NCBI RefSeq assembly: GCF_026788005.1
Contig: NZ_JABEPE010000002.1
Span: forward strand, 1 to 64,000
DNA length: 64,000 nucleotides
Direction: 5' to 3'
Origin: Alteromonas sp. a30
GTDB taxonomy: Bacteria; Pseudomonadota; Gammaproteobacteria; Enterobacterales; Alteromonadaceae
The notes under the pieces are model-generated. The model made no database searches and had not been told where the DNA came from. It was given only the letters and a program-made list of their open reading frames with translations. Made by a program: the position numbers and the translations under genes. Numbering within the stretch: position 1 is the stretch's first letter; each line of letters starts with the position of its first letter. Positions 20,025-29,836 of this stretch are shown here, one piece after another.

Positions 20025-20414
20025 TTACTTCTGATTGACCATAGCCGCTTGCATCACACTGTGCGCTTTTCTAACAGCCATAGAAACCAACACAGAACAA
20101 AAAGACATAAACCCTAGCGCACCGCCGAGTTGGTCAATTTCCCGATACATCAACGCGTAAATACCAGCTAATATCAATGAAGCAATACTAATATCCAAAT
20201 AGGAGAAGTGCTTTCTCGTCGACATTCCAACAAATGTGCCCGCGTAAAACAGTGTCAATAGGCTATCAAAAGCCAATGAGTGAACGCTCATAAACACTGT
20301 TACCAACAAACAAAACACAAGTGTCACACCCGTTGCTATTCGAACAATATTTCCCTGAAAACGCCTGTATAACGCAAACGTGCTAACTGCTGCTAACAAG
20401 GGAACTAAATACAT
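20025..20414 (-). CDS. Small integral membrane protein, second of a paralogous pair
   Basis: Function not recognised. About 129 residues with some five hydrophobic segments, beginning MYLVPLLAAVSTFALY. It contains FYAGTFVGMS and, about 30 residues on, QLGGALGFMSF. Both signatures recur in the gene immediately upstream (20417-20815), which suggests an old tandem duplication. ATG 20414 starts two bases after the upstream stop, so the two are translationally coupled; a GTG at 20426 is an alternative start. The pair lies downstream of mutT on the same strand. A transporter or channel role is possible but unsupported. Confidence 0.75.
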   Translation of the reverse strand: MYLVPLLAAVSTFALYRRFQGNIVRIATGVTLVFCLLVTVFMSVHSLAFDSLLTLFYAGTFVGMSTRKHFSYLDISIASLILAGIYALMYREIDQLGGALGFMSFCSVLVSMAVRKAHSVMQAAMVNQK

Positions 20415-20416
20415 AA

Positions 20417-20815
20417 CTAATTCCACAAGACTAGATCCCCTAATATGATAAGGCTGGCAATAAATGCAATTGAGCCCAAACGTCCACCCAAGCCGTGGAA
20501 ATAAGCATTAGATGCTGAACACAGAAAGCCTGAGATTAAGCCCACAGCCAAGACTTCATTCAGCCCTAGTACCAGACTTCCCGAACACATTCCTGCGAAG
20601 CTGCCAATAAAGATATTGTTGTGTAAATCCGTTGTTTTCACATACTTGTTGCCCGATAAAAAACTACCTAGAAAACCGACCATTGCCGATGCAACAACAG
20701 GGTGAAAACTAAGGCCATCGATGAGGATAAAGGTGAGAAGCGTGCTAAAACACACGCTGATCGCATCTAGCACTAGCGTAGGAAAAGGGACGCTTTTCTG
20801 CTCTGTGTTAAGCAC
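20417..20815 (-). CDS. Small integral membrane protein, first of a paralogous pair
   Basis: Function not recognised. 132 residues, GTG start two bases after the mutT stop. A short polar N-terminus (MLNTEQKSVPFPT) is followed by about four hydrophobic segments. The central IFIGSFAGMCSG and later GLGGRLGSIAF match FYAGTFVGMS and QLGGALGFMSF of the downstream partner. Because both proteins are small, coupled and similar, a hetero-oligomer is the simplest guess (inference). Confidence 0.72.
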   Translation of the reverse strand: MLNTEQKSVPFPTLVLDAISVCFSTLLTFILIDGLSFHPVVASAMVGFLGSFLSGNKYVKTTDLHNNIFIGSFAGMCSGSLVLGLNEVLAVGLISGFLCSASNAYFHGLGGRLGSIAFIASLIILGDLVLWN

Positions 20816-20817
20816 AA

Positions 20818-21207
20818 TTAAGCGACTTCAATTAATTTTTCAATAATAGGCCCATTTGCATCGGGGAAGTCTAAACTAGGCAGTTCATGAATCGACACCC
20901 ACATTGACTCCTGTCCCTCTGCACCAGCAGGCTCACCGGAAAAAGAAAAAACTCGGTGAATATCCAGCTTTACTGATTTATCTGGATAATTGTGTTCGAT
21001 GACCATCAATGGCTCAGAAGCATCAATACAGATGCCCACTTCTTCTTGTAGCTCCCGAGACAATGCTTGTGTAACAGACTCTCCGGGCTCTATTTTACCG
21101 CCGGGAAACTCCCACTTTCCACCTTGATGCTGATGAGCTAAGCGACGCGTAATAAAAGTATCCTTTCCTCTTAAAATAACGCCCACCGCAACATGAATTT
21201 GTTTCAT
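20818..21207 (-). CDS. mutT: 8-oxo-dGTP diphosphatase MutT
   Basis: A 129-residue Nudix hydrolase that removes 8-oxo-dGTP from the nucleotide pool and so prevents A-to-C transversions. The Nudix box is complete: GGKIEPGESVTQALSRELQEEVGI fits GX5EX7REUXEEXGU, running from about residue 37. Length equals E. coli MutT (129). It starts with ATG at 21207. It lies just after secA, as in E. coli, but a strong terminator separates the two. Confidence 0.96.
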   Translation of the reverse strand: MKQIHVAVGVILRGKDTFITRRLAHQHQGGKWEFPGGKIEPGESVTQALSRELQEEVGICIDASEPLMVIEHNYPDKSVKLDIHRVFSFSGEPAGAEGQESMWVSIHELPSLDFPDANGPIIEKLIEVA

Positions 21208-21224
21208 TTTTCATTTTCCTCAAA

Positions 21225-21257
21225 CAAAAAAGGGTTGATAAAAAATTATCAACCCTT
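21225..21257 (-). terminator. Rho-independent terminator of secA
   Basis: A 12-bp perfect stem AAGGGTTGATAA / TTATCAACCCTT with a 4-base loop, followed on the minus strand by a run of six T. It lies 30 bp past the secA stop. mutT begins directly beyond it, so mutT needs its own promoter or read-through. Confidence 0.9.
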
Positions 21258-21287
21258 ATGAATGCAACAATAAATACAAGCTAACGT

Positions 21288-23987
21288 TTAGCTTAATTTA
21301 CCATGACATTGCTTGTACTTCTTACCTGAACCGCATGGGCAAGGGTCGTTACGACCCACTTTCGGATACTGGTCCGCCGTGCTTTGTGCTGTTTCAGTAT
21401 TGTCGGTAACAGGCTCATGCTGGAAATTCATTGGTGCCTGCTCTGCCGCTTGACGACGCTTCTCTTCAACGGCTTCAACATCTGATTCTGCACGCACTTG
21501 TACTTTACTCAAAATACTAACCACATCGACTTTTAGCGTTTCTAGCATTTCAGAGAAGAGTTCAAATGATTCACGCTTATACTCTTGCTTAGGATTCTTT
21601 TGCGCGTAACCACGAAGATGGATGCCTTGGCGTAAATGATCCATTGCCGCGAGGTGCTCTTTCCAATGGCTGTCTAAACTTTGCAACATAATAGCTTTTT
21701 CGAAGTGTCTTAATACTTCTTCGCCAACTTGCTGTTCTTTATCTGCGTAGGCTTTTGCTAACTCATCGTGAATGCGCTCACGCAACTTTTCTTCGTAAAG
21801 CTTATCATCTTCCTCTATCCATTTTTGGATAGGTAGGTCTAATGAGAATTCGGACTTAAGGCGCTCTTCTAATTCAGGCAAACTCCACATTTCTTCCAAA
21901 GATTCTGGCGGAATATATTGATCGATAACGCTTTCTAAAACATCACCACGAATCGCTTCGATAGTTTCTTTGATGTCTCCCTCATCCAGCAGCTCATTAC
22001 GTTGCTCATAAATAACCTTACGTTGATCATTTGCAACATCATCAAATTCAAGCAATTGCTTACGGATATCAAAGTTACGACCTTCAACTTTGCGCTGTGC
22101 ATTCTCAATTGCTTTTGTAACCCAAGGGTGCTCAATTGCTTCCCCACGCTCCATACCTAATCGCTTCATCATGCTTGCCATTCTCTCGGAAGCAAAAATA
22201 CGCATTAATGGATCTTCTAGTGATAGATAAAAACGTGATGAGCCGGGATCGCCCTGACGACCGGAGCGCCCACGAAGCTGGTTATCGATACGACGCGATT
22301 CATGTCGTTCAGTCCCAATGATATGTAAACCACCGGACTCTAATACTTTGGCATGGCGCTCTTTCCATGCTTCTTTTATTTTGGCTATTTTCTCATCACT
22401 TGGCTCGCTAAGAGCGGCTACCTCAGCTTGCCAACTCCCGCCTAAGACAATATCGGTACCACGACCCGCCATATTCGTTGCGATCGTGACAGCGCTAGGC
22501 TGACCTGCTTGCGCAATAATCTCTGCTTCTTGAGCATGGAATTTGGCGTTTAGCACTTTATGAGGGATTTTTTGTTTTTTCAGAATTGAAGATAACAACT
22601 CGGAATTCTCGATAGACGCGGTTCCCACCAAGGTAGGTTGGCCTGCTTTTACCCTATCTTTGATATCTTCAATAATGGCTTCATATTTCTCTTGGGCTGT
22701 CAGATAAATCAAGTCTGCCATATCTTTACGAACCATTTCTCTGTTCGTAGGAATGACAACCGTTTCTAGACCGTAAATATGCTGGAATTCAAATGCTTCT
22801 GTATCGGCCGTACCTGTCATACCAGCCAATTTGTTGTATATACGGAAATAGTTCTGGAAGGTAATAGAAGCCAGCGTTTGGTTCTCATTTTGAATACGAA
22901 CACCTTCTTTCGCTTCGACCGCTTGGTGTAAACCGTCTGACCAGCGGCGACCTTCCATTGTACGGCCCGTATGTTCATCAACAATAATAACGTCGTCACC
23001 TTTTACGATGTAATCAACATCACGGTGAAACAGCTTATGCGCTCGTAAAGCCGCATTAACATGATGCATCAAAGAAATATTTGCTGGGGCATATAGCGAA
23101 TCATCTTCTTCTAACATGCCATTTTGTTTTAAGATTTCTTCTACTCGAACTTGACCACGTTCCGTTAAATAAATCTGCTTCGATTTTTCATCAATAGTAA
23201 AGTCACCGCTACTTTCAACGCCTTCCTCATCTTCTTTCTCTTGCTGTTCAAGCTGAGGAATAATGCCATTGATTTTCTTGTACACTTCAGAGCTATCTTC
23301 GGCAGGACCCGAAATAATGAGTGGCGTACGAGCTTCATCAATTAGGATAGAGTCGACCTCATCCACAACGGCATAATTTAAAGGACGCTGAACACGCTCT
23401 TCAGGAGAAAACGCCATGTTATCGCGAAGGTAATCAAAACCAAACTCGTTGTTAGTACCGTAAGTAATATCGCACTGATAACCTGCTTTCTTTTCGTCTG
23501 GATGCATGCCCGGCACATTGCAGCCTACGGTCATACCCAAGAATTCAAATAAGGGACGGCTCCAATCTGCGTCACGTCTAGCAAGGTAATCGTTTACCGT
23601 TACGATATGAACCCCTTTGCCACTAAGTGCGTTTAAATAAGAGGGTAAGGTGGCTGTCAGAGTTTTACCTTCACCTGTACGCATTTCAGGAATTTTACCT
23701 TGGTGTAAAACAATACCTCCCAGCATCTGAACGTCGAAATGACGCATTTCAAATACTCGCTTGCTGGCTTCTCTGACAATGGCGAAGGCTTCCACGAGAA
23801 CCGAATCCAAGGTTGCACCATCTAAAACACGCTGTTTTAGCTCTGTGCTTTTGTCTTTGATTTCTTGATCACTTAACGCTTCCAATCCTGGCTCTAACGC
23901 ATTGATCTGAGCCACAATCTTATTTAGTTTTTTTATTGTACGGTCGTTACGGCTACCAAAGACCTTTTTGAGAATGCTCGACAACAT
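21288..23987 (-). CDS. secA: Preprotein translocase motor ATPase SecA
   Basis: An 899-residue motor that pushes unfolded preproteins through SecYEG. Visible: the DEAD-type nucleotide site with Walker [12 protein letters not shown] and Walker [14 protein letters not shown], the preprotein-crosslinking domain, helicase motifs [11 protein letters not shown] and [11 protein letters not shown], and the C-terminal zinc/SecB-binding tail [13 protein letters not shown]. The frame reaches 24005 (TTG), but ATG 23987 gives [14 protein letters not shown], the family start. E. coli has the regulator secM directly upstream; here that place is taken by an M23 peptidase gene 361 bp away, and I see no SecM-like arrest peptide. 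Confidence 0.98.
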   Translation of the reverse strand: MLSSILKKVFGSRNDRTIKKLNKIVAQINALEPGLEALSDQEIKDKSTELKQRVLDGATLDSVLVEAFAIVREASKRVFEMRHFDVQMLGGIVLHQGKIPEMRTGEGKTLTATLPSYLNALSGKGVHIVTVNDYLARRDADWSRPLFEFLGMTVGCNVPGMHPDEKKAGYQCDITYGTNNEFGFDYLRDNMAFSPEERVQRPLNYAVVDEVDSILIDEARTPLIISGPAEDSSEVYKKINGIIPQLEQQEKEDEEGVESSGDFTIDEKSKQIYLTERGQVRVEEILKQNGMLEEDDSLYAPANISLMHHVNAALRAHKLFHRDVDYIVKGDDVIIVDEHTGRTMEGRRWSDGLHQAVEAKEGVRIQNENQTLASITFQNYFRIYNKLAGMTGTADTEAFEFQHIYGLETVVIPTNREMVRKDMADLIYLTAQEKYEAIIEDIKDRVKAGQPTLVGTASIENSELLSSILKKQKIPHKVLNAKFHAQEAEIIAQAGQPSAVTIATNMAGRGTDIVLGGSWQAEVAALSEPSDEKIAKIKEAWKERHAKVLESGGLHIIGTERHESRRIDNQLRGRSGRQGDPGSSRFYLSLEDPLMRIFASERMASMMKRLGMERGEAIEHPWVTKAIENAQRKVEGRNFDIRKQLLEFDDVANDQRKVIYEQRNELLDEGDIKETIEAIRGDVLESVIDQYIPPESLEEMWSLPELEERLKSEFSLDLPIQKWIEEDDKLYEEKLRERIHDELAKAYADKEQQVGEEVLRHFEKAIMLQSLDSHWKEHLAAMDHLRQGIHLRGYAQKNPKQEYKRESFELFSEMLETLKVDVVSILSKVQVRAESDVEAVEEKRRQAAEQAPMNFQHEPVTDNTETAQSTADQYPKVGRNDPCPCGSGKKYKQCHGKLS

Positions 23988-24348
23988 GGATTTTTCGTTT
24001 CCCAATTATTCTTATTCGATGCAAATTCCGCTGCAATTTACATAATTAAAAACCCAAATCAATGGGCGCGACAAACCTGATAAAATCAGACGAAAGAAAG
24101 GTTCTCCCAATGCAAGGGAAAACCAATAACTGCTTGTTCTTTGTTACTTAAAGGCGAGGCCTACATTCTTGGCTATTACGAGAATGACTGACACATAAGA
24201 ACAGGTGAAGTTGTATATTTGTTCGCTTAACGCATTTATCAATGCTCTCGCGACAACTTTTCCACTTTTACTTCAATTAAACATAAAAATAATCGGCTAA
24301 AACTGGCCGATTATTATTTAATACTTTTTGCTATTCGAAACAAAAACG
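23988..24348. other. Non-coding stretch upstream of secA
   Basis: A 361-bp stretch between the M23 peptidase gene and secA. It contains the terminator at 24285-24315, and the remaining ~300 bp must hold the secA promoter and leader. I found no ORF with a SecM-type arrest motif on the minus strand. I see no other structure of note. Confidence 0.65.
24285..24315 (-). terminator. Rho-independent terminator after the M23 peptidase gene
   Basis: Stem AATAATCGGC / GCCGATTATT (10 bp, 8-base loop) followed on the minus strand by TTTTT (complement of 24285-24289). It lies 34 bp past the stop of the M23 gene, so secA has a separate promoter. Confidence 0.85.
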
Positions 24349-25272
24349 CTATTTGCGACTATTCCGGTAAACATATTTGAGCGGATCAACTTGCTTACCA
24401 TGACGTAACACCTCGTAATGAACATGCGCTCCTGTCGACCTTCCTGTGCTTCCCATTGAGGCGATCTTTTGTCCTTTAGTAACAACATCGCCAATCTTAA
24501 CATGCAACGACTTGTTATGCCCATACCGAGTAACGAAACCGTCCCCATGCTCTATTTCGATCAGGTTGCCATAGCCGTAACGTTCACTTGCCCAAGTTAC
24601 AATACCGGCTCCCGTCGCAATTACCTCAGTTCCTGTCTTGCCCGCGAAATCTAATCCTTTATGCATAGCAGGTAAACCATTGAAGGGGTCTTTACGGATA
24701 CCGTAATAGGACGAAAGCCAGCCCGAACGAATAGGTCGGCCCTCAATAAAGCTGGCATCATTAACATCATGCTGCAATAAAATTGACTCCAACGCCTCAA
24801 GCTGCTGCGTTTTGTCATCTAACGACGATAACATCAAATCAATTTGTTGGATAACGTCTTGCCCAGAAGTGACTTCAAGTTCAACAGACTCTGATAGTTC
24901 ACCGGTAGGCCCTCCGACAGCAGGCAAGGAAGACATATTAAACTCTGTCGCATCGAGGTCTGATTCTTGAGCAAGCTTTTCACCAAGCGCATCAAGGCGG
25001 TAGATTCGACTCTGCAAATCGGCCAGTTTGAGCATCATGCCACTCAATTGCTGCTCGGTATTCTTCTTAAGGTTTTCAACTTCATGTCTTTGTTGCACTA
25101 AGCCACTTTGGGTAAAGTCAATACGCGCTTGCGCGTCAGAAACCGTTTGTGTTGACCGACCAGCGACAAAAACCAACCCCAAAACAAAAACACTGGCTGC
25201 GACTAATTGTCTGCGAGAAAGGCTATATATAAACCGATATTTCTTACTTCTATATAGGATGGTAAAGCTCAT
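24349..25272 (-). CDS. Membrane-anchored M23 (LytM-type) metallopeptidase
   Basis: About 307 residues. One N-terminal membrane helix (around 25-40, VAASVFVLGLVFVAG) is followed by a periplasmic coiled-coil-like segment (about 45-90) and a C-terminal M23 domain. All zinc/catalytic elements are present: HKGLDFAG (His-x3-Asp) and HVHYEV (His-x-His). An active DD-endopeptidase on peptidoglycan is therefore likely, unlike the degenerate EnvC/NlpD type. The ATG at 25272 has AAGGA upstream; the frame opens at a TTG at 25362. Its location between lpxC and secA, at the end of the dcw cluster, suggests a role in envelope growth or division. The gene replaces E. coli secM in position. Confidence 0.88.
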   Translation of the reverse strand: MSFTILYRSKKYRFIYSLSRRQLVAASVFVLGLVFVAGRSTQTVSDAQARIDFTQSGLVQQRHEVENLKKNTEQQLSGMMLKLADLQSRIYRLDALGEKLAQESDLDATEFNMSSLPAVGGPTGELSESVELEVTSGQDVIQQIDLMLSSLDDKTQQLEALESILLQHDVNDASFIEGRPIRSGWLSSYYGIRKDPFNGLPAMHKGLDFAGKTGTEVIATGAGIVTWASERYGYGNLIEIEHGDGFVTRYGHNKSLHVKIGDVVTKGQKIASMGSTGRSTGAHVHYEVLRHGKQVDPLKYVYRNSRK

Positions 25273-25395
25273 CTTTTCCTTCACTTCTTTGGTTGCGTCT
25301 GTGCAATCATCAGAAACTTTATGGCATGAGATAAAGTTTTTGGAATCGTTATTTATAGACAATATAACATCAAACTAAAAATGATAAGCCCTGTT

Positions 25396-25425
25396 AAAAA
25401 AAATGCCGCAACAAAGGCGGCATTT
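25396..25425 (-). terminator. Rho-independent terminator after lpxC
   Basis: Stem AAATGCCGC / GCGGCATTT (9 bp, 7-base loop) followed on the minus strand by a run of eight T. It lies 17 bp past lpxC and ends the dcw/lpxC transcript. Confidence 0.92.
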
Positions 25426-25442
25426 CTTCAAAAAATTAATGA

Positions 25443-26357
25443 TTAACTCATCCAAGCAGGGAGACCGAAATGGATTGGAGAGTGTTCCGTTTCGTCGAAG
25501 CTGACAAGCTCCCAACTTTTTTCATCATTAAGTAAACAATTTAATAACTTATTGTTGAGTCCATGACCCGACTTGTAGGCTTTCAACTCGCCTATAATGC
25601 TGTGTCCACCTAGGTACAAATCGCCGACTGCGTCTAAGATTTTATGCTTCACAAACTCATCTTGATAACGCAACCCTTCTTGGTTGAGAACGCGATAGTC
25701 ATCTAAAGCAACGGCGTTATCCATACTGCCACCTAGTGCCAAATCATTCGAGTGCATAAATTCTAAATCGCTTAAGAAGCCGAAAGTGCGTGCACGGCTT
25801 ACTTCGTCGATGTAAGAATCACTACTGAAGTCCAACACCATATGTTGTTTACTTTGGCGAATAATCGGATGTTCAAAGTCGATTTGGAAGTCGATGCGGA
25901 AACCTTCATAAGGGTGGAACTCTGCCCACTTATCTCCATCTTCAACACGTACTTTGCGCTTTATTTTAATGAACTTTTTGGATGCATTTAGCTCTTCAAT
26001 TCCAGCTGATTGCAACAAGAAAATGAAAGGACTCGCACTGCCATCCATAATCGGCAATTCGTTACTATCCACTTCTACGATAATGTTGTCGATACCCAAA
26101 CCAGCTAACGCTGACGCCAAGTGCTCAACCGTTGATATCGTGTGACCTTCTTCGTTGCTCAAACAAGTACATAACATAGTATCGCCAACCAAACCTGCTT
26201 TAGCGGGAATGTCTGCATGTGGAACAAGGTCAATACGCCTAAATACAATACCTGTATTTGCCGGAGCCGGGCGAAGTGTCATAGTGACTTTATCGCCTTT
26301 ATGAAGTCCTATCCCTGTGACAGAAACCGATTGTTTAATTGTACGTTGTCTAATCAT
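25443..26357 (-). CDS. lpxC: UDP-3-O-acyl-N-acetylglucosamine deacetylase
   Basis: A 304-residue zinc enzyme catalysing the committed step of lipid A synthesis. Motifs: [14 protein letters not shown] at the start; the zinc ligand His in [39 protein letters not shown] with the second His and Asp ligands; and [12 protein letters not shown] at 26357, normal length (305 in E. coli). It is separated from ftsZ by 221 bp that should carry its own promoter. In E. coli LpxC is degraded by FtsH; a C-terminal hydrophobic tail (FGLPAW) is present here too. Confidence 0.97.
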   Translation of the reverse strand: MIRQRTIKQSVSVTGIGLHKGDKVTMTLRPAPANTGIVFRRIDLVPHADIPAKAGLVGDTMLCTCLSNEEGHTISTVEHLASALAGLGIDNIIVEVDSNELPIMDGSASPFIFLLQSAGIEELNASKKFIKIKRKVRVEDGDKWAEFHPYEGFRIDFQIDFEHPIIRQSKQHMVLDFSSDSYIDEVSRARTFGFLSDLEFMHSNDLALGGSMDNAVALDDYRVLNQEGLRYQDEFVKHKILDAVGDLYLGGHSIIGELKAYKSGHGLNNKLLNCLLNDEKSWELVSFDETEHSPIHFGLPAWMS

Positions 26358-26578
26358 GGGTTCTTTATTCTGCCTAAGTGTGGATCATCCCCACACAACT
26401 GCTTTCCAATGTTTTTAAAAATCAGTAAGTTATTTTGACTCACCGCAAAACGGCCGAGCATTGTAGTGATTTATGACCATTTTGTCAAAAATCAAACAAT
26501 TTTCAGGCTGTTTAGTCTTACTGATTCATAAAAAGTTCAATTATTTACCACGCAAACTTTATATGAACAACTTCCTAC

Positions 26579-27736
26579 TTAATCTGCTTGTTTACGCAAG
26601 AATGCTGGAATATCGAGATATTCTAGATCATTACCTGATTCAACTTTGTCATCTGTACCCGTTGCTTTAATGGGCTCAACAAACAAGCTTTCATTCATTT
26701 CTGCCTGTGGTGCCTCAACTTCTTTGCTCGCTGCTGGCGTACGGTTTACTCGATTATTAACCAAAGAAATCTCTGGCTTACGTTCACCAATACCCGTTGC
26801 CACAACAGTAACGCGTAGCTCATCTGCCATTTCCATATCGATAACCGTACCCACAACTACCGTGGCGTTTTCTGAGGCAAAGGCTTTCACTGCGTTACCC
26901 ACAGTTTCAAATTCATCAATGGCAAAGTCAGGGCCCGCTGTGATGTTAACCAAGATGCCTCGTGCACCAGACAAGTCAATGTCTTCTAACAATGGGCAAG
27001 CAATCGCAGCTTCTGCCGCTTCTTCTGCTCTGTCTTCACCAGAAGCATTGCCACTTCCCATCATTGCCGTACCCATTTCAGACATAACGGTTCTAACGTC
27101 TGCAAAGTCCACGTTGATTAAGCCTGGACGTGTAATCAGTTCAGCAATACCTTGTACAGCGCCACGTAATACGTCATTTGCTGAGCTAAATGCTTGCAAT
27201 AAAGGCGTACCGCGTCCCATCACCTTGAGTAATTTTTCGTTAGGAATGGTAATCAACGAATCCACATACTTTTCTAGTTCAAGAATGCCTTCCTCTGCGA
27301 TTTGGATGCGCTTTTTACCTTCAAATGGAAAAGGCTTAGTTACAACAGCGACCGTTAAGATGCCAAGCTCTCTGGCAATTTTGGCAACTTCTGGTGCAGC
27401 GCCAGTTCCTGTACCACCGCCCATACCTGCGGTGATGAAGATCATGTCTGCGCCATCGAGCGACTGCTTAATAGTTTCGCGATCTTCTTCAGCTGCGCGA
27501 CGACCAATTTCAGGGTTCGCTCCAGCACCTAATCCTTTAGTGACCTCAGAACCAATCTGTAAAGTCACATTCGCTGCGGATTTTCTTAATACTTGCGCGT
27601 CGGTATTCACAGCAATGAACTCAACGCCTTCAATATTTTGTGAAACCATGTGTTCAACGGCATTACCACCACCGCCGCCAACACCGATTACTTTAATGAC
27701 AGCTTCTTCGCTATGGCTATCCATTAATTCATACAT
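26579..27736 (-). CDS. ftsZ: Cell division GTPase FtsZ
   Basis: The tubulin-like GTPase that forms the Z ring. 385 residues from ATG 27736, which has GGAGAG seven bases upstream; a TTG two codons earlier is too close to that site. The tubulin signature GGGTGTGAAP and the T7-loop region (NVDFADVRTVM) are intact. After a variable linker the conserved C-terminal peptide LDIPAFLRKQ, which binds FtsA, ZipA and ZapD, is present. It follows ftsA by 70 bp. Confidence 0.98.
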   Translation of the reverse strand: MYELMDSHSEEAVIKVIGVGGGGGNAVEHMVSQNIEGVEFIAVNTDAQVLRKSAANVTLQIGSEVTKGLGAGANPEIGRRAAEEDRETIKQSLDGADMIFITAGMGGGTGTGAAPEVAKIARELGILTVAVVTKPFPFEGKKRIQIAEEGILELEKYVDSLITIPNEKLLKVMGRGTPLLQAFSSANDVLRGAVQGIAELITRPGLINVDFADVRTVMSEMGTAMMGSGNASGEDRAEEAAEAAIACPLLEDIDLSGARGILVNITAGPDFAIDEFETVGNAVKAFASENATVVVGTVIDMEMADELRVTVVATGIGERKPEISLVNNRVNRTPAASKEVEAPQAEMNESLFVEPIKATGTDDKVESGNDLEYLDIPAFLRKQAD

Positions 27737-27806
27737 ATTCAACTCTCCGATTTTTACGCACTTTTTTACTAGCTAATAACGTGCATAGAGTGCTTTCGTT
27801 ACTAAA

Positions 27807-29036
27807 CTAAAATTCCCCTTTAAACCAGCTATGAACTCGCTTCCACAAGCTCTCACCAGATGCATTTTTATTGGTATTTTTGGTTTGCACTAGGTCTTTA
27901 CCGTAATGTAATAGACCAACTGCTGTCGCGTAAGCAGGATCTTCCACATACTCTGCTAATCCCTTTACGCTTCTTGCCTGACCAACTCGCACGGGCATAT
28001 GAAAAATTTCTTCAGCAAATTCAACCGCGCCTTCCATTTTCGCTGTACCGCCAGTCAACACGATACCCGCAGCGATTTGTTCCTCTAAACCACTGCTACG
28101 AATTTCTTCCTGAGCCAATTCAAATAATTCCTGATACCTTGGCTCAATTACTTCTGCCAAAGTATGACGGGACATTGTTCTAGACGGACGCCCGCCGACA
28201 CTGTGTACTTCAATGGTTTCTTCCATGCTAACCATGTCTTTTAAAGCACACGCATAATTAATCTTAATTTCCTCCGCATACCCAATTGGCGTACGGAAGA
28301 TTTTGGCAATGTCGCTGGTAATTTGATTTCCAGCAACAGGAATCACTGCGGTGTGGCGAATAACGCCATCCGTGTAGATAACCATATCGATGGTGCCGCC
28401 ACCAATATCCACTACACAAACACCTAATTCTTTTTCATCTTCGGTCAATATTGCGTAACTAGAAGCCAACGCCGAAAAGATCATATGATCTGATGTAAGC
28501 CCGCATCGTTCAACACATTTTACCAAATTCTTTGCCATATCATCAGCGCATGTCACGATGTGGGCTTTGGCTTCCATTCTGACGCCAGACATACCAATTG
28601 GGTTTTTAATGCCCTCTTGTACATCAATCGTATATTCTTGTGGCAACACGTGTAGCAACCTACGCTCAGCAGCGATAGGAACAGAACGTGCAGCGTGAAT
28701 AACGTTGTCTACATCCTCTTGAGTCACTTCCTTATTATTAATAGGCACCATGCCATTTTCATTCTGGCATTGCACATGACGCCCAGAAATAGACATAAAT
28801 ACGGATGACACGCGACAATCTGCCATCAGTTCTAATTCTTCAATTGCGCGCTTGACCGACTGTCCTACCAAATCCAAATCATTGACGCCGCCTTTATCCA
28901 TGCCACGCGCAGCCTGTGTACCCACACCCACGATACTAATATCGCCATCTTCAAGCAGCTCACCTACCACCGCCTTCACTTGACTGGTGCCAATATCCAA
29001 TCCTACGATTAAGTTCCGGTCTATTACTTTCGACAC
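27807..29036 (-). CDS. ftsA: Cell division actin-like protein FtsA
   Basis: 409 residues; an actin-fold protein that tethers FtsZ to the membrane and links it to the rest of the divisome. Visible: phosphate-1 motif VGLDIGTSQVKAVVG, the extra 1C domain region, phosphate-2 VVDIGGGTIDMVIY, the adenosine motif GIVLTGGTAKMEG, and the C-terminal amphipathic helix SLWKRVHSWFKGEF. It starts with GTG at 29036. It lies between ftsQ (56-bp gap) and ftsZ. Confidence 0.97.
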   Translation of the reverse strand: MSKVIDRNLIVGLDIGTSQVKAVVGELLEDGDISIVGVGTQAARGMDKGGVNDLDLVGQSVKRAIEELELMADCRVSSVFMSISGRHVQCQNENGMVPINNKEVTQEDVDNVIHAARSVPIAAERRLLHVLPQEYTIDVQEGIKNPIGMSGVRMEAKAHIVTCADDMAKNLVKCVERCGLTSDHMIFSALASSYAILTEDEKELGVCVVDIGGGTIDMVIYTDGVIRHTAVIPVAGNQITSDIAKIFRTPIGYAEEIKINYACALKDMVSMEETIEVHSVGGRPSRTMSRHTLAEVIEPRYQELFELAQEEIRSSGLEEQIAAGIVLTGGTAKMEGAVEFAEEIFHMPVRVGQARSVKGLAEYVEDPAYATAVGLLHYGKDLVQTKNTNKNASGESLWKRVHSWFKGEF

Positions 29037-29092
29037 GCTTTTAATTGCCTTTATCTATAGCGCCTACGATTTTGAATCTGACGTAGAGCCCG

Positions 29093-29836
29093 CTAATTTT
29101 TGTCTTGTTCCGAGTTATCCCACCCCACCGCTAAACCAGTGTCGTAGCGAAGGTCGACATAACTCACCTCTTTTTCGTTTTTTAACAGCAACGGATACAC
29201 ATCGATAAATCGTTGTAACCGTCCCATAAATTCTGTTCGTCCTAAGTCAAGATTCACACCGTTATCCAATCGGATATGCCATGCAAATCGTTCACTTAAG
29301 AACAATTCAGCGATTTTAAGCCCACTCGACTGCAACAAACTTTGCATTGAGCGATACCCTTCTAACGCAGTTGTTTCACTGCCACCTGGCCCAAACAATA
29401 CGGGTAAATATTGAAGCGCTTCTGGCGCCTTAGCCTGAAAGCTCTCCCCGTACTGATTCAACAACATGTCATCTTGCCAACGCGCTACTGGCGTTTGCTC
29501 TACAACATAAACTCGCAGAGTATCTGGCCATTGTTTACGAATTGACGCCTGATACACCCAAGGCAACGACTCAACATCGTCGTGCGCCTTATCAACATCT
29601 AACTCAATAAAGCTGCCATGCTGCCCTTTTCGAATGATGCGTTTCACATCTTCATCATCAAGGAACTGCCTGTCCCCCGAAATTAAAATCGTTTTCAGCG
29701 GAACACGTTGCTCATCTTCTAGCCATGTTGCCAAGCTGTGCCACACATAACCAAGCAAGGCCATTACCACGATAAAAAACGCAAACCCCAGCCAAAGCTT
29801 TACATTGCGCCACGGGCTAGCAATTTCCCGACTCAC
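29093..29836 (-). CDS. ftsQ: Cell division protein FtsQ
   Basis: 247 residues. Short cytoplasmic N-terminus, one membrane helix (about 15-33) and a periplasmic POTRA domain starting LKTILISGDRQFLDDEDV, then the FtsQ beta domain. It forms the FtsQLB complex that licenses septal synthesis. The GTG start at 29836 directly abuts the ddlB stop (TAGGTG), with GGGAG just upstream, so translation is coupled. Confidence 0.94.
   Translation of the reverse strand: MSREIASPWRNVKLWLGFAFFIVVMALLGYVWHSLATWLEDEQRVPLKTILISGDRQFLDDEDVKRIIRKGQHGSFIELDVDKAHDDVESLPWVYQASIRKQWPDTLRVYVVEQTPVARWQDDMLLNQYGESFQAKAPEALQYLPVLFGPGGSETTALEGYRSMQSLLQSSGLKIAELFLSERFAWHIRLDNGVNLDLGRTEFMGRLQRFIDVYPLLLKNEKEVSYVDLRYDTGLAVGWDNSEQDKN

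Noticed and set aside
26646-27776. 376-codon frame on the plus strand antisense to ftsZ
   Set aside because: Ser/Ala/Thr/Pro-rich product with no motif, entirely opposite the highly conserved ftsZ; it is a composition effect of the complementary strand.
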